Notes: generated by a model from the letters alone, not told the origin. Positions 1 through 11,959 are shown, counted from the stretch's first letter. The stretch is 64,000 nucleotides of DNA from Ceratotherium simum simum (GCF_000283155.1 NW_004454217.1:2863604-2927603), one strand, 5' to 3'. Made by a program: numbers and translations.

Positions 1-1035
1 TGGTGGAAGATATTTGGAAGTTAAGAGAAATAATGTAGATAAAAGGATATTATTATTATATTTATATTATTATATTATATTATAATATTATTATAAAGTT
101 AAGAGATTAGAGATAATATTGTCATAAAATGTTACGTAAAGTGAGAAATAATAATACATTTTGTCATTAGTATGGCAGAGTATTTGGTAAACTCTAACAA
201 TATGAGCGGAATCTTGCCTGCAGTACAATCTGTTTCACAAGTTACATAAACGTTCTCTGTCTCAGCTTCGTTGCCTTTATAAGGAACATAATAGTACCTT
301 ACATGAGGACTGTCTTCAGTATTGAGTGAAATACTCTGTGTGAATGGCTTAAATGAGTGTCTGACACACTCAATACATAACAGCTATTACTAATGACTTT
401 CTGTGGATCTTTGGAAAATCATTTATTTTCCCTGGATTTATTTTCCCTGAGTACGCATGGATAATTTTCTACACAATTTTATTTCCTAACCTGCAAAGAT
501 GCTATGGAAATTAATGAGAGAATTTCTGAGAGGAGAACATTATTCTGACTCTTTTGGGATGAAAGGGGCTCTATGTCAGTCACAGCTATATGACCTACTT
601 CAATATTCTAAGGTTATAGATAATTTCAGTTAGATTGCATAATACAATTAATGTCCTAAAAGTATTTATTAATGATAATATTGCATAAAATATTACCTGG
701 ATGATTATAATTTATTGAGGCAAAGAAATACTTCAGTTTTGGTCATTACTATCCACTGATATAATGAACCACTCCACTGAAGCAATTAGACTCTGCTTGT
801 GCTCATGGTTATATCTAGGCTAAGTTTTCAGTACGTTTCAGGAGATTGTATATACTAAACCTATCTTTCACACTGACTTTTTCTACACAGCCCTGAACTT
901 CTTCTATTAGCTCCATTAAAAGATGAGATCTAAGAATCTTTGAACCTGTATTCTAGAAAGATAATAAGCCATGAGAAGAGGGCATCAGGCAAAAATAACG
1001 TGTTGGGGTTGCAGGAACTTTGGAATTTATATGCC
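1..1035. other. Unassigned sequence, AT-rich at left end
   Basis: No gene or repeat family recognised. Positions about 40-100 are a nearly pure A/T low-complexity tract made of TTA/TAT units. The rest is ordinary AT-rich unique-looking DNA with stops in all frames. Confidence 0.5.
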
Positions 1036-1575
1036 TGTATTAGTCAGGGCTCTCCAGAGAAATAGAACCAACAGGATCAATAGAGAGACAGAGAGCAATT
1101 TATTATGAGAAACTAGCTCACACGATTATGGAAGCTAAAAAATCCCAGAGTCTGCTGTCTTTAAGCTGGAGACCCAGGAAAGATGGTGATGTAGTTTTAG
1201 TCCAAGTTCAAATGCCTGAGAACCAAGAGAACTGATGATGTGAGTTCTAGTCCAAGTCTGAAGGCCTGAGAACCAGGAACAACAATGGTGTAAGTCCCAG
1301 TCCAGGGGCAAGAGAAGACTGATATCACAGCTCAAGCAGTCAGCTAGAGAGAGAGAGATTCTCTCTTCTATCATCTTTTTGTTTCATTCAGGTCCTCATT
1401 GGATTGGGTGATGCCTGCTCACGTTGGGGAGGGCAATCTACTTTACTCAGTCCACTGATTCAAATGCTCATCTCTTCTAGAAGCACCCTCACAGACACAC
1501 CCAGAAATAATATTTAACCAGATACCTGGGCATCCCGTGTCCAGTCAAGTTGACACATAAAATTAACCATAACAC
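1036..1575. repeat. Interspersed repeat with internal 45-50 bp tandem units
   Basis: The sequence starts TGTATTAGTCAGGGCTCTCC and ends near TTGACACATAAAATTAACCA, the two ends of a very common mammalian interspersed repeat that I recognise but cannot name safely. Between about 1160 and 1330 it carries diverged tandem copies of a unit containing 'agtccaagt...ggcctgagaaccag'. Small reading frames on its minus strand (1135-1374, 1489-1698) are by-products of the repeat, not genes. Confidence 0.75.
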
Positions 1576-1577
1576 TA

Positions 1578-2424
1578 CCCAAGGATGCCTTCCATAATTG
1601 TAAAAAAGAGAAAGAAAATAATTATTTATAGTTCTGTGCTTTAAAATCTGATGAAAATAATTTAAAGTGTAAGAGATGTTTAAAAAGTACATTTTCACAT
1701 ATAATTTATATATATTATTATTTATGAGTATATTTATACAGATTTTTCTATATATTTTTCGCTTTTATTATATCTGAGATTTACAACTATTTACAATACT
1801 AGTAAATAGGAAGAAGTGAAAACTTCTCTTTGTAATAGATAGAAAAGAATGGCTATGGGGTCAAAGAAGATTTCTAGGAGGTAAAGTTGAACCTCTGCCA
1901 CCTCTCACTTTCTCTCCAGTAGGCAGCTTACACTGCTAATGTGGTTTTTCATTGATTCTATATCCACAGGTAATAGACTCCTTATCTTCTCTTCCAAATA
2001 TGGCTTCATTAGAGATCACATGGAAGTTTGTAGATCGATAAAATTTTCTACATACTCATGGGAAAACAACAGCAGTAACAATAATAAAAGTAATAAAATA
2101 ACAACAAAAACCAAAGCCAGTTTAAAATGCAAGCGCTGTGTGTAGTCAATCAGGAGCATCGCTCTTGTGCATGGATCAGTGCCTTTGGAGGAACAACTTG
2201 ATGACCCCTACTAGATGTAAAGCCCCTGCTGTCCTCCCATTCCCTGCTAAACTTTTGCAAGGTGGACTTGGGGCTCAATTTTTCTAACACTTTGCCTATT
2301 CAGTGACATTGTGCCCAAAATTGAAGGAAATCATTTTTCACCCACTTCAGAAGGCATGTTCTCCTTTCTCAAAGTGGATTTTGTTTGTGGGATATTGCCC
2401 AAGCAAATTGCAACAAGAATGTCT
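1578..2424. other. Unassigned sequence
   Basis: No recognisable feature apart from a TA-rich stretch at about 1700-1760 and an A-rich AAC/AAT patch at about 2065-2110. Confidence 0.5.
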
Positions 2425-2585
2425 GCAATCACAGAATGCCTGAGCTAGAAGAAACATCAGAAGCCACACAGTCGATATTACAGGTGAAGAAGCTGAAGTT
2501 CAAGGATGTCCAGCTAGAAAATGAAAGGCACAAGAACAGGTAGGTTTCCAGCCCCATAGTTCTACTCCACCTCTCCACCTCTCAT
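2425..2585 (-). repeat. MIR SINE, minus orientation
   Basis: The order matches the reverse complement of MIR: 'attacaggtgaagaagctgaag' corresponds to the 'tttacagatgaggaaactgagg' block, followed by text equivalent to the 'cacagctagtaagtggcagagc' block and the gapped 'cagg...ttccag' end. Divergence is high, as expected of an ancient tRNA-derived SINE. Confidence 0.6.
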
Positions 2586-4489
2586 GCTCTGGAATTGCCA
2601 AGGTGAATAAGTTATAATTGTCATAAAAAGAAGTATGAGAAGAGCACTAGAAATTTGCTGTTCCACTTATTTTTCTTTTTACGGGTTTTGAGATTTAGTT
2701 AATTAAAAAGTAATACTTTACCCCTATTTGGATGACTATTGCTGTTATAAATACATCCACTTGAAATCAGAAATTTTATTATTTATATTTGGAATATTAG
2801 AGAAGATTTCTTAGATCTTAAGCATAAACTATTTTCCTTGCAAATGAATAAATCCACATTATTTGACTTGAGATGTTTTTTCTTTTCACATTAGGGGAAT
2901 CTCACTCTACCAGCTAGGGTTTATCCTGTTTTATCTCCCTGTAAAGTCTTAATTCTTATGAATAAAATTCACCATCTCCATACTTACACATAACTACTGA
3001 CTGTATGTAAATTCAGGTAACCTAATAATGTAATAATTAAAACTACTAGGTTATTTTCAGATAAACCACAATTGAGAGAAAATCCTTTCCTCACAAGTTA
3101 ATCGCTTCACTTGAAGATAAGAATTTTATCAAGTTTGGAATTCATTCATAACTCTGGTCTACCTGCTTTATCCCTATGATTCATGTGAAATTGATGGATT
3201 TTTTAATGTCCTCCAAGTCTGTACATTTTTTTTGCTGTCTTAGCAAATGACATCAAATTCAAAGCAATGCAACTATATAAAATAAAAGTAAATGTGTTCA
3301 GAAATCTGAGAAGCTGACATGTAGAGTTGAACTTTGTGCATTTCTGCTAAATCTTATTAGAGAAGAGATTCAAAAGAAAATACAACATTTAGTTCAATGA
3401 GAAACTCTTTACATCTGAAACACAATTTACTGACTGAGAACAGGACAGACACTATCAATAATTTCTTAATTGTCCAGTGAAATTTTATTCTTGAAAGACA
3501 AGGAATATACACTTTCTCTCTTTAGCGGTAGCACCCTTCCTTATTTTTCCTAGGCTCACAGTTTCTAAAATAATGGGACTACACATTTAACTTTAAGACT
3601 CCTATTACATTAGGGAGACTTTGTTTTCAATCTTTGGTTCTTCTTCATTTTGGTCACTAAGATTTTGGAACCAGAAATGTTCAAATACAGTAAAGTGCCC
3701 TGTTTACCACCAAGGATTTTACATTTCAGACTAGCAAAGGCAGTTTCAAATTCCTTTAAGATAAATTCGAAATGTTTCTACTACAGTCTTCCGGAAAATA
3801 TTTTGCAATTCAGATATTTTTGCTTCAAGTTGAAGATATTATGCTTCTTGAAAATAGCTCTACAGAAGCTGGTGGTCTTTCTGTATTGGACGTTCATTTG
3901 TGACTGACCTTAATATTGATAAACTAGGATATAGGCAGACAAGTAGAACAGAAGTAGCATTAACAAAAGATAAAGAAAATAAGTTTGAGGTACATGTACA
4001 AGTAGTATATGCCAGGAATTTTCTAGAGACCTCTAATTTTTTTAAAAAATGCACTAAAATACTCATTATGCGTTAATCTATGGGTTAAACAGTGTGTATT
4101 TAAGATTTTACTCTGATTGAGATTATAGCTCATTAAGGAATATAAACAACAAACTACACAAGAAAAGACAAAGGGAAAGATACTCTATTAGGAAAAACAT
4201 AGAGGAGTTATGAGTGTTTTTCTAGAAATAATGTCACCATACACCTGATTTCCTTGGGAAAGTCCTGGTTTATGCTTTTTGTCCTAGCATAATTATTAAT
4301 TGTACTCTTTTCTCTCTCAAACTGCCCAGGTTTGGACGGTAAATGATATGATCAAACCAGTCTTGAAAAAAAAAATAGCAATTATCTAGATTAAGGAAAA
4401 AAGGGGGTGGGGAGTCTTCCAGGAAATTTTCAACTTAAAGTCATATATGGCGTGAAAATGCATGGTATCTTTGAGTTATTGAAAACAAT
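2586..4489. other. Unassigned sequence
   Basis: About 1.9 kb of AT-rich DNA with no repeat or gene that I can name. Reading frames of 85 and 68 codons at 3650-3907 (+) and 3860-4066 (-) overlap antisense and show no domain. A short poly-A run lies at 4366-4376 and a short G-run near 4404. Confidence 0.45.
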
Positions 4490-4800
4490 CTGTCATGCTG
4501 AAACATAGATTGCAAAGAGGAGGCTAACAAGAAAAGAAAGTGGAGAGGCAGACAAATTAGATCCTGAAATCTCTCTGCTCTGCTAAGGAATTTCTATTTT
4601 ATCTCAAAGCCAATGGGAAGGGGAATAAATATTTAAACAAAGGAACCATATAACTGGATTTGAATTGTAAAAAGAGATACAAGCAAAAAAATAAAGGCTG
4701 AAAGTTTGATATTATGGTCATTGTCAAAAATTCAGGAAAGATATTATGAGAGCTTGAACCAAGGCAGTGACATTTAGGATTAAGAGGAGCAGATGCATTC
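4490..4800 (-). repeat. L2 LINE fragment, minus orientation
   Basis: The text runs in the order of the reverse complement of the L2 3' coding region: '...aaggaatttctattttatctcaaagccaatgggaagg', a 'ataactggatttga' block and a 'gagagcttgaaccaaggcagtgaca' block. These are diverged forms of the familiar 'ggattttattctgagtgtgatgggaagcc ... gacatgatctgactt ... gatggtggcttggaccag' series. Confidence 0.5.
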
Positions 4801-4931
4801 AAATGATATCAAAGAGGTTGACTTACAGGTCAATAGGTTTCCTAAGCTCCATATTTTAAAAGGGCATTATTATATTACAAAATTCATTGTCCTTTAAAAT
4901 ACCATAAGTGGAAAAGTAATGAAATATTTGA

Positions 4932-5180
4932 GTGGCTCTTATGTCAAATACAATTGTAAATATATATTCACCCAATAATGAGACATCTAAATATATCAAG
5001 CAAATACTAATAGATCTGATGGAAGAAATAGAAAACAATACAATAATAGTAGGAGATTTCAATACTCCACTTTCAACAATGGATAGATCATCCAGACAGA
5101 AAATTAATAAGGAAACATTGGACATGAACTATACTTTAGACCAAATGGATCTAATAGACATATACAGAACATGTCATTGA
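4932..5180 (+). pseudogene. L1 ORF2 endonuclease remnant
   Basis: An 82-codon open stretch encodes the middle of the L1 apurinic-like endonuclease. IVGDFNTPLSTMDRSSRQ contains the catalytic Asp and Asn of the family, followed by KINKETLDMNYTLDQMDLIDIYR. In an intact element this domain nicks target DNA at TTTT/AA sites. Upstream endonuclease residues (the N-terminal Asn and the QETH motif) are absent and a stop follows, so it is non-functional. Here the GDFN catalytic core is intact, unlike the copy at the right end of the window. Confidence 0.85.
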
Positions 5181-6500
5181 AAAGCAGCAGATCTTAAGTG
5201 CAGATGGAATATTCTCCAAGACAGATGATACATTAGATTTTAAAATAAGCCTTAGAAAATTTAAGAAGATTGAAATCATACAAGAATCTTCTGACTATAA
5301 GAGTATGAAACTATAAATCAATAACAGGAGGAATTCTGGAAAATTCAAAAATATGTGGAAATTAAACAAAACATTCCTGTACAAACAACAGGACAAAGAA
5401 GAGTTTAAAAGGAAATCAAAAATATCTTGAAACACGTAAAAATGGAAACACAACCTACCAAACTTATGGATTGCAGTAAAAGCAGTTCTAAGAGGAAAGT
5501 TAAAGTGATAAACACCTACATTAAGAAAACAAAAAGATCTCAAACAACCTAACTTTCCATGTCAAGAAACTAGAAAAAGAAGAACAAATTAATCCCAGGG
5601 TTAGCAGAAGGGAGGAAACAATGAAGATCAATCAACAAAATTAAAAGGCAACCTATGGAATGGAAGAAAATATTTGTTAATTACATATCAGATAGGGAGA
5701 TAATATCCAATAAATAAAAGAACTCATACAGCTCAATATCAAAAAACAGACGATCCAATTAAAAAATGAGCAGAGGACCTGAATACATATTTTTCCAAAG
5801 AAGACATACAAACAACCAACAGGTAAATGAAAAGATGCTCAACATCACTAATCTTCAAGAAAATGCAAATCAAACCCAGAGTAAGATATCGCCTCACATC
5901 TGTTAAAATGGCTGTTATCAAAAAGATAACAGCTAACAAATGTTGGTGAAGATGTGGAGAAAAGGGAGCCAAGACATGGGAATAATATAATGGAATATTA
6001 TTCATACATAAAAAAGAAGGAAATCCTGCCCTTTGAGACAACATGGATGGACCTTGAGGGCATTATACTAAGCGAAATAAGTCAGACAGAGAAAGCCAAA
6101 TACTGCAGGATCTCACTTATATGTGGAATCTAAAAAAGTCAAACTCATAGATACAGAGAGTGGAAGGGTCGTTGCTGGGGTCTGGAGGGTGGAGGAATTG
6201 GGGAAATGTTGATTAAAGGGTACAAACTTCCAGTTATAAGATGAATAAGTTTTGGGAATCTAATGTAGAGCATGGTGACTGTAGTTAACAATAGTGTACA
6301 TATACTTGAATATAATTAAAAAAATAGATCTTAAATGTTCTCCACACCAAAAAAAAAGGTAATTATGTGAAGTAATGGAGGTTTTAATTAACTTTATTGT
6401 GGTAATCATTTTGCAACATATCCATGTATGAAATCATCATGTTGTATCCCTTAAACTAATGTTACATGTAAATTATATCTCAGTAGGGCTGGAAAAATAA
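4932..6500 (+). mobile_element. Internally deleted L1 LINE (ORF2 start plus 3' end)
   Basis: The left part (4932 to about 5640) is L1 ORF2 endonuclease and linker sequence. It then jumps, at 'ttaaaaggcaacctatggaatgg', to the C-terminal end of ORF2, so the reverse transcriptase region (about 2 kb) is missing. A second deletion lies near 5970, where 'gtggagaaaaggga' runs directly into 'gccaagacatggg'. The 3'UTR ('gggtacaaacttccagttataagatgaataag') and terminal 'ctcagtagggctggaaaaat' follow. The 3'UTR closely matches that of the L1 at 37757-40450, so both belong to one L1 subfamily. Confidence 0.85.
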
Positions 6501-6519
6501 GAATTTATACTTTTTCTAT

Positions 6520-7570
6520 ATGGAAATTAAACTAAGTTAAATGACAAGCGCAGCCTGGGAAACACTTGCAACTGAAAAACACAAACCTAATATCCAGGCA
6601 CAATTTTTAAATTACTGAAAATAAATAAGAAAAAGGCAAACGACTCGATAAAATTAGGCCAATATTACAAGACATTTCACTGGAGAAAAAATAACATAGC
6701 CAATAAACACAAAAATATTTTTCCTAAGTATTAACCAGGGAAATGCAAATTAAAATGTAAGTTAGTTCTAGCCACGGAGAGTGAAAGGGATCACGTAAGC
6801 ATATAAGAAAATCACAGGAATACGAGATGTTTGCTGTACTTGCATCCAAGAAAAGATGCTTTCTTAAAACTCAAATCAGCAACAACAAAACCAGATAATT
6901 CAATGACAAAAATGGCCTAAAATTATGCAAAGCGTCACTAAGCATATGTAAAGGAGGTCAACTTCACTAGTCATTAGGGAAAACCATATCAAAATTACTA
7001 GATGTCACTACACACCCATTATTACTATCTCAGATAAAAAAAGGCAGAAGATTACCAAGTGTTGACAAAGAAGAATTTGATTGGATGATAAATTTGTAAA
7101 ACCACTTTGGAAAAGTGTTTGGCAGTGTCTATTACAACTAAATATATCCATACCTTATGACACAGAAATTTTATTCCTAGGAATATGTTCAAAAGAAATA
7201 TGCACACATGTTTACCAAAAAATGTGTACTAGAATGGTGACTGCAGCAATATTCACAAAAACTTTAAACTGGAAACTACTCAAATAGCAATCAACTGTAG
7301 AATAGATAAACATATTGAGGTACAGTAACACAGTGGCAATGAGAGTGAATAAACTACAACTTCACAGACAGTGTGAATTATTTCAAAAACATAAGGTTGA
7401 GCAAAAGAAGCAAACAGAGGGGTTAATATTATGTAATTCTATTCATACAAAGTACAAAAAATAGGCAGTACTAATACATGCTTTTAGAAATTAGGATAGT
7501 GCTTACCTCTACTGGGAATGGCTAGTGAATTGGAAGCATGAAAAAAGTAAAAAGAACCAAAAAATTCCTC
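6520..7570 (+). mobile_element. Old L1 3' end (ORF2 C-terminus and 3'UTR)
   Basis: The text follows the L1 ORF2 tail: 'gggaaatgcaaattaaaa', a 'accactttggaaaagtgtttggcag' block (the 'W/F ... GKTVWQF' region), 'ccttatgacacagaaattttattcctagg' and 'gcagcaatattcacaaaaac'. A 68-codon fragment at 7081-7287 reads PLWKSVWQCLLQLNISIPYDTEILFLG, an ORF2 C-terminal motif. It is heavily diverged, older than its left neighbour, and probably two overlapping fragments. Confidence 0.65.
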
Positions 7571-7639
7571 CTAATTAGTAACTAATTTACAAACATGCCC
7601 TTTTCTGAATTTATATATTAGAAGAAAAATATTTTTTAA

Positions 7640-8010
7640 AAGAATACGGTTATTGAGTTAGCTAGAATGTGAAGATATGTGTATTCTGATACAGGCTGAT
7701 GGGTATATAAAAGGGCAAAGCCATATCAAAGGTGCATTTAGCAGCCTTATGAAAATTAAAAATGTACACATCCTGCAACCCATTAGTTCTACTCTATCCT
7801 CAAGAATAGTTGCACGTATCCAGGAGGACTATAAAAGAATATGCATTTCAGATTATTTTTTAAATTGTACATTAAAACCTTTTATACCCACTACTAGGTC
7901 TTGGCTAAATTAAATATACTATATGCATTTCATACATGAAATACACTTTGTAGCAATTGAAATAATTAACTAGACAAATGGACATGGAATATACTCTGTG
8001 ATATTATGGG
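7640..8010 (+). repeat. Possible L1-like 3' fragment
   Basis: Phrases such as 'catcctgcaacccattagttctactc', 'agaatagttgcacgtatccagg' and 'gacatggaatatactctgtgat' resemble the end of ORF2 in very old L1s, but no block is long enough for a firm call. The 78-codon frame 7677-7913 is not credible as a gene. Confidence 0.3.
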
Positions 8011-8118
8011 AAAAAATAGATATTTTTCTATAAAAGCAACTATTTTTAAAAACTAAAAAAATTATTAAAATTATAATTTTTTGTCATATTATAATTTAAT
8101 TGTATATTGAAATATAAT

Positions 8119-9100
8119 ACAGACATGCACCACGTGACCTTTCAGTCAATGATGGACCACATAATATGACGGTGGTCTCACTAGATTATAATGTAGCTGA
8201 AAAATTCCTATTGCTTAGTGACATCGTAGCTGTCCTAACATGGTAGCACAATGCATTGCTCACATGTTTGTGTGATGCTGGTGACAGCTCCATGCATGTT
8301 ATTACCCCTGAGGACCTTCCAGTGGGACAAGATGTGGAGGTGGAGGTGGAAGATAGGGATACTGATGATCGTGACCTTGTGGAGGCCCAGACTAATGGGT
8401 GTGTTTGGTCTTAGTTTTTAACAAAAAACCTTAAAAAGTAAAAAATAAAAAAAAAAAAAAAATTAAAAGTAGAAAAAGCTCATAGAATAAGGATATAAAG
8501 AAAGAAAATATTTTTGTACAGCTGTACAATGTGTTTGTGTTTTAAGCTGTTATTACAAGAGTCAAAAGTTTAAAAAAATTAAGAAGTTTATAAAGTAAAA
8601 AAGTTACAGTAAGCTAAGGCTAATATACTACTGAAGAAAGAAAACTATTATTTTTATAAATTTAGTGTAGCCTAAGTGTATAAAGTCTAGAGTAGTGTAC
8701 AGTAATGTCCTAGGTCTTCTCATTCACTCACCACTCACTCGCTGACTCACCCAGAGCAACTTCCGGTCCTGCAAGCTCCATTCATGGTAAGTGCTCTATA
8801 CAGGTGTACCATTTTTTATCTTTTATACCATATTTTTATTGTACCTTTCTAGATATGCTTAGATATGTTTAGATAGACAAATACCATTGTGTTGCAACTG
8901 CCTGCAATATTCAGTGTAGCAACATGCTGTACAGGTTTGTAGCCCAGGAGCAATAGTCTATAACATATAGCCTAGGTGTGTAGTAGACTATACCGTCTAG
9001 GTTTGTGTAAGTACCCTCTATGATGTTAGCACAACAACGAAATTGCTTAATGGTGCATTTCTCAGAACATATCCCTGTTGTTAAGGGATGCATGACTGCA
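8119..9100. mobile_element. DNA-transposon-like repeat with terminal inverted repeats
   Basis: A ~980 bp element. The left end 'acagacatgcaccacgtgac' pairs imperfectly with the reverse complement of the right end, 'gcagtcatgcatcccttaac', giving ~20 bp inverted termini. I recognise the internal text ('tttttgtacagctgtacaatg', 'ctagggtgtgtagtagactat'-like blocks) as a repeat common in mammals but cannot name the family. No transposase frame is present, so it is a non-autonomous or internally replaced element. A poly-A run at about 8447-8463 is internal. Confidence 0.7.
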
Positions 9101-9577
9101 CAAATATATAAAATGTATTATATTAATTAATTTATATTTTATCACACTTAATGCATTTATATTACACAATACTCATAATTTTAATTTAAAAATTAAAACA
9201 GGCCCATAATCTGTAAGCAATAGTGTTAGAAAACATACCTGCATACACTTACATACACAGATATATATACACATACATATGATTATTAACATAAACATTA
9301 TGTATAAATACATATATTCAATTTTTTAAAAAATATTGTTCAAGACAACATATATTTATAAAATTTGATTCTTAAATCTCAGATTACAGAAAACAAAACT
9401 ATAATGTAAGATATTGACAAAAATAAATGTATAAAATATTTCCCATTTTATACTGTGAACAAACCAACATATACTTTTTGTTTTTACAGAAATGATAAGA
9501 AGCTTTGTTCAAAATAATTTGTCAAAAATTTCTAAGTAAAACACCGTCTATTGAAGAAAGTGTAATATACAAATACC
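9101..9577. other. Unassigned AT-rich sequence
   Basis: Very AT-rich, with TATA/CATA repeats near 9255-9330; nothing recognisable. Confidence 0.5.
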
Positions 9578-9721
9578 AAATATCTAGGGAAATACTTTCC
9601 AGTCGGGCTGATGTTTTTTCCCTCTTAATATTTGATCTGTTTGCAGACTGTCGCCTTTACTATCCTCTATATAATAAAATATACCTTCGGTCAAAAAAAA
9701 AAAAAATATCTAGGGAAATAC
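9578..9721 (+). pseudogene. Tiny 5'-truncated processed retrocopy with target-site duplications
   Basis: A 97 bp unique body (9596-9692) ends in an A tail (from 9693) and is bracketed by identical direct repeats: AATATCTAGGGAAATAC at 9579-9595 and again at 9705-9721, with one more shared A on the left. A canonical AATAAA at 9673-9678 lies 14 bases before the tail, so the body looks like the last ~97 nt of a polyadenylated transcript. This is the hallmark of L1-machinery (target-primed) retrotransposition with severe 5' truncation. I do not recognise the source transcript. The overlapping 79-codon frame (9505-9744) is chance. Confidence 0.8.
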
Positions 9722-10555
9722 AGAGGGTAAGCACAAAAGGATAAAAAAGAATTATAATGAGCAAAAAAATAAAACATGAAACGTGATGCAAATTTCAGGA
9801 AAAATTTTTTTCATCTCCTAAAATTGTAAATGGGCTAAAATCACCTCCAAAATGGCAAAACCTCTATGTTTAGAGTAAAAGTTAATATCCAACCCTGTGA
9901 TATCCATAAAAGTTTTGTTTAAACCAACGTCACATAGGAAGTTTGATGATAAAAAGTTAGTTATATGTCTAGATCCACCTAACTTGACATTTTATATTCA
10001 TCAGGTATATATTACAATAATCATTTATATATAATGTATATTTATGTATATGTACATCAAAAAGAACAAGAAGGATAGTGACAAATTAACGTCACTGTAA
10101 GAGTTAATTCAGAAAGGCTTATTGATACTAACATATGCAAGTTTTAATAAGCAAAATAAAGTACTTTAAGAAATATTGTTATTTAAGAAATATTATCTTA
10201 TATAATTCTTGAGTCAAAGAAGAAATACATACTCAAGTTACCAATTATTTATTAACTAGTGAGAGCAGAATCATATATATGAAAATCCATAGTATATATT
10301 CAAGATGGTTTTATCAGCAAACACTTAACAATAAATTTATGTCATTATAATATGAGTAAAAAAAAAAAGAATAGTCTTGTTCACACATAAAGAGAAACCA
10401 GATTTTATGTATTTTAATAACCACCATAACTTTCAAACATGCTTTGTGACTTTCTGGAATTTAACATGTACAAAAATGAAACATGTTAAGAAGGAAGAAA
10501 TATTTTTACAAATATAAGTTAATTTTTCCCTCCTTTCTCTTTTGTTCTTTATAGT
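9722..10555. other. Unassigned AT-rich sequence
   Basis: No gene or repeat recognised. Contains TATAT/ATGTATA patches near 10025-10060 and an A run at about 10358-10369. Confidence 0.5.
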
Positions 10556-10640
10556 CCACGTCTCTCCCCCTTTCATTCCTCCTTCTTTCCCTCTTCTTTC
10601 CTCCCTTCTTCTTTCCTGCCTTCCCTTCCTTCCTTTCTGC
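10556..10640. repeat. Polypyrimidine (CCTT)n-like low-complexity tract
   Basis: Almost entirely C and T on the plus strand with imperfect CCTT/CTTT units. The minus-strand 69-codon frame here (Gly/Arg/Glu/Lys-rich) is produced by this tract. Confidence 0.85.
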
Positions 10641-11265
10641 ATAAACCTCTTTTCCTGATTCTAGCTTATTTAAGCAGGAAGAGAGAAGCAGGACAGAGTG
10701 ACAGGAGCTCAGTGTTCTCCCGTGCCTCTCAGGAAATAGTCAATGCTCCCTCATGAACCCGCAGCTTATCAGCTCAGGAAAAGTGATTACAAAATTGGGT
10801 TTCGGTTTATTAGCGATTTAACTTGCAAATTGCCTTTTTGCCTCCCTGGGATTGAGCTAAGGCTATTAGAAGTAGAGTTGGACAATTCCCTCTTGCTACT
10901 CTGCTTAAGTTTTGACATTTCATTATACACATCTTTAATTTTTTTTTTTTTTTTTTAACAAAGGAAACCGAGAAAGAAAATATCACTGAAATGTTGTTTG
11001 GATTCTTTAAAAAAAAAAAAAAAATACATATATATATGTATATATATTTTTTCTTTACATTCCTTGCTCAGAGTCTTAACAGAATCATTTCAGAGATTTT
11101 TAATGGATGCACCTGGAGGCCAGACATTAAGGATAAAAACACCATCACTATCGGCATTAAGAAAGCAGGCCTCCACATGCCTAACAATAGAACAGCAGAG
11201 AATGCCAAGGTTGGTGTATAAGAAATACAAAGGGATATGAAAACATAGAAGAACAAGAATTTAAT
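10641..11265. other. Unassigned sequence with poly-T and poly-A runs
   Basis: Holds a T run at about 10939-10956, an A run at about 11009-11024 and an adjoining (TA)n/(ATAT) patch to 11048. Overlapping frames on both strands (10743-10958, 10991-11256) have no domain and extend into the homopolymers, so I do not call genes. Confidence 0.5.
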
Positions 11266-11269
11266 TACA

Positions 11270-11420
11270 ACTCAGGGCATCAAGTTGAAAGTGGCATTTG
11301 AATTGCCCTTGAAAGTGATAGATCCGATGTAAATAACTGGGGAGCAAGGCATACAAAACCTCTCTGAGCAGGGAAGCAGGGACAGCATAAGGCATAGAGG
11401 CAGGGAGAACAGGGTCTTCT
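11270..11420 (-). repeat. Possible L2 fragment, minus orientation
   Basis: 'ggagcaaggcatacaaaac ... gcagggacagcataaggcatag' has the order of the reverse-complement L2 block usually reading 'caggcagagggaacagcatgtgcaaagg'. Weak but positionally plausible. Confidence 0.35.
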
Positions 11421-11422
11421 AG

Positions 11423-11625
11423 TCAGAGCACAGGAGTTAAGAATCCCGGCTCTGACACTCCTGGGCCCTGTGACAAAGTTTCTGTCCTGCGAATGGAACA
11501 GTGAGTGTAATAGTGGTATCTAAATTACGGGAGTGTTAGGAAGATTACATGAGAAAATGGATTCTAAAATGCTTAGCATAGTCCCTGGAGCATGAGGAGC
11601 ACTTACTGGACTAAAGTTGTTATTT
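11423..11625 (+). repeat. MIR SINE
   Basis: Contains 'gagttaagaatcccggctctgacac' (the tRNA-derived B-box side of MIR), 'gggccctgtgacaaagt' and the 3' part 'gttaggaagattacatgagaaaatgg ... aatgcttagcatagtccctgg'. These lie in correct order over ~200 bp. Confidence 0.8.
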
Positions 11626-11959
11626 GTATGGCAATTAAGAAAATAGTGAGAACTTTGGTATATTTGCACCAGAGTTGTTGGGAAATTGGTGTATTTAGAA
11701 ACTTAAGATAGAGCCAAAGTGTGGAGGCCTTGAATATTTTATTTACTGGTATAATTTTGAGCATAGTAAAGGCATGGTCACACATGTATTTAAAAAGTAG
11801 TCATTGGGAAGTTCTGGCATGTGTAGAAGAGGAAAAAGATTAGTGACAAAAGTCAGATGGGAAGTGTCTAAAAAGCCTGGAAAATGTAGAACAAAAAGAA
11901 AAGTCACTAAGAATGAGCGAGTGAATATGTTTGTGGTAAGAAAAGTCTCTCAGTATTTA
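11626..11959. other. Unassigned sequence
   Basis: No recognisable feature. Confidence 0.5.

Noticed and set aside
1160..1330. Possible CRISPR-like array from repeated 45-50 bp units
   Set aside because: The units are diverged tandem copies inside a known mammalian interspersed repeat; no spacers, no cas genes, vertebrate context.
10939..11024. Poly-T and poly-A runs ~50 bp apart as ends of inverted retrocopies
   Set aside because: No flanking duplications or recognisable bodies; the homopolymers stand alone.
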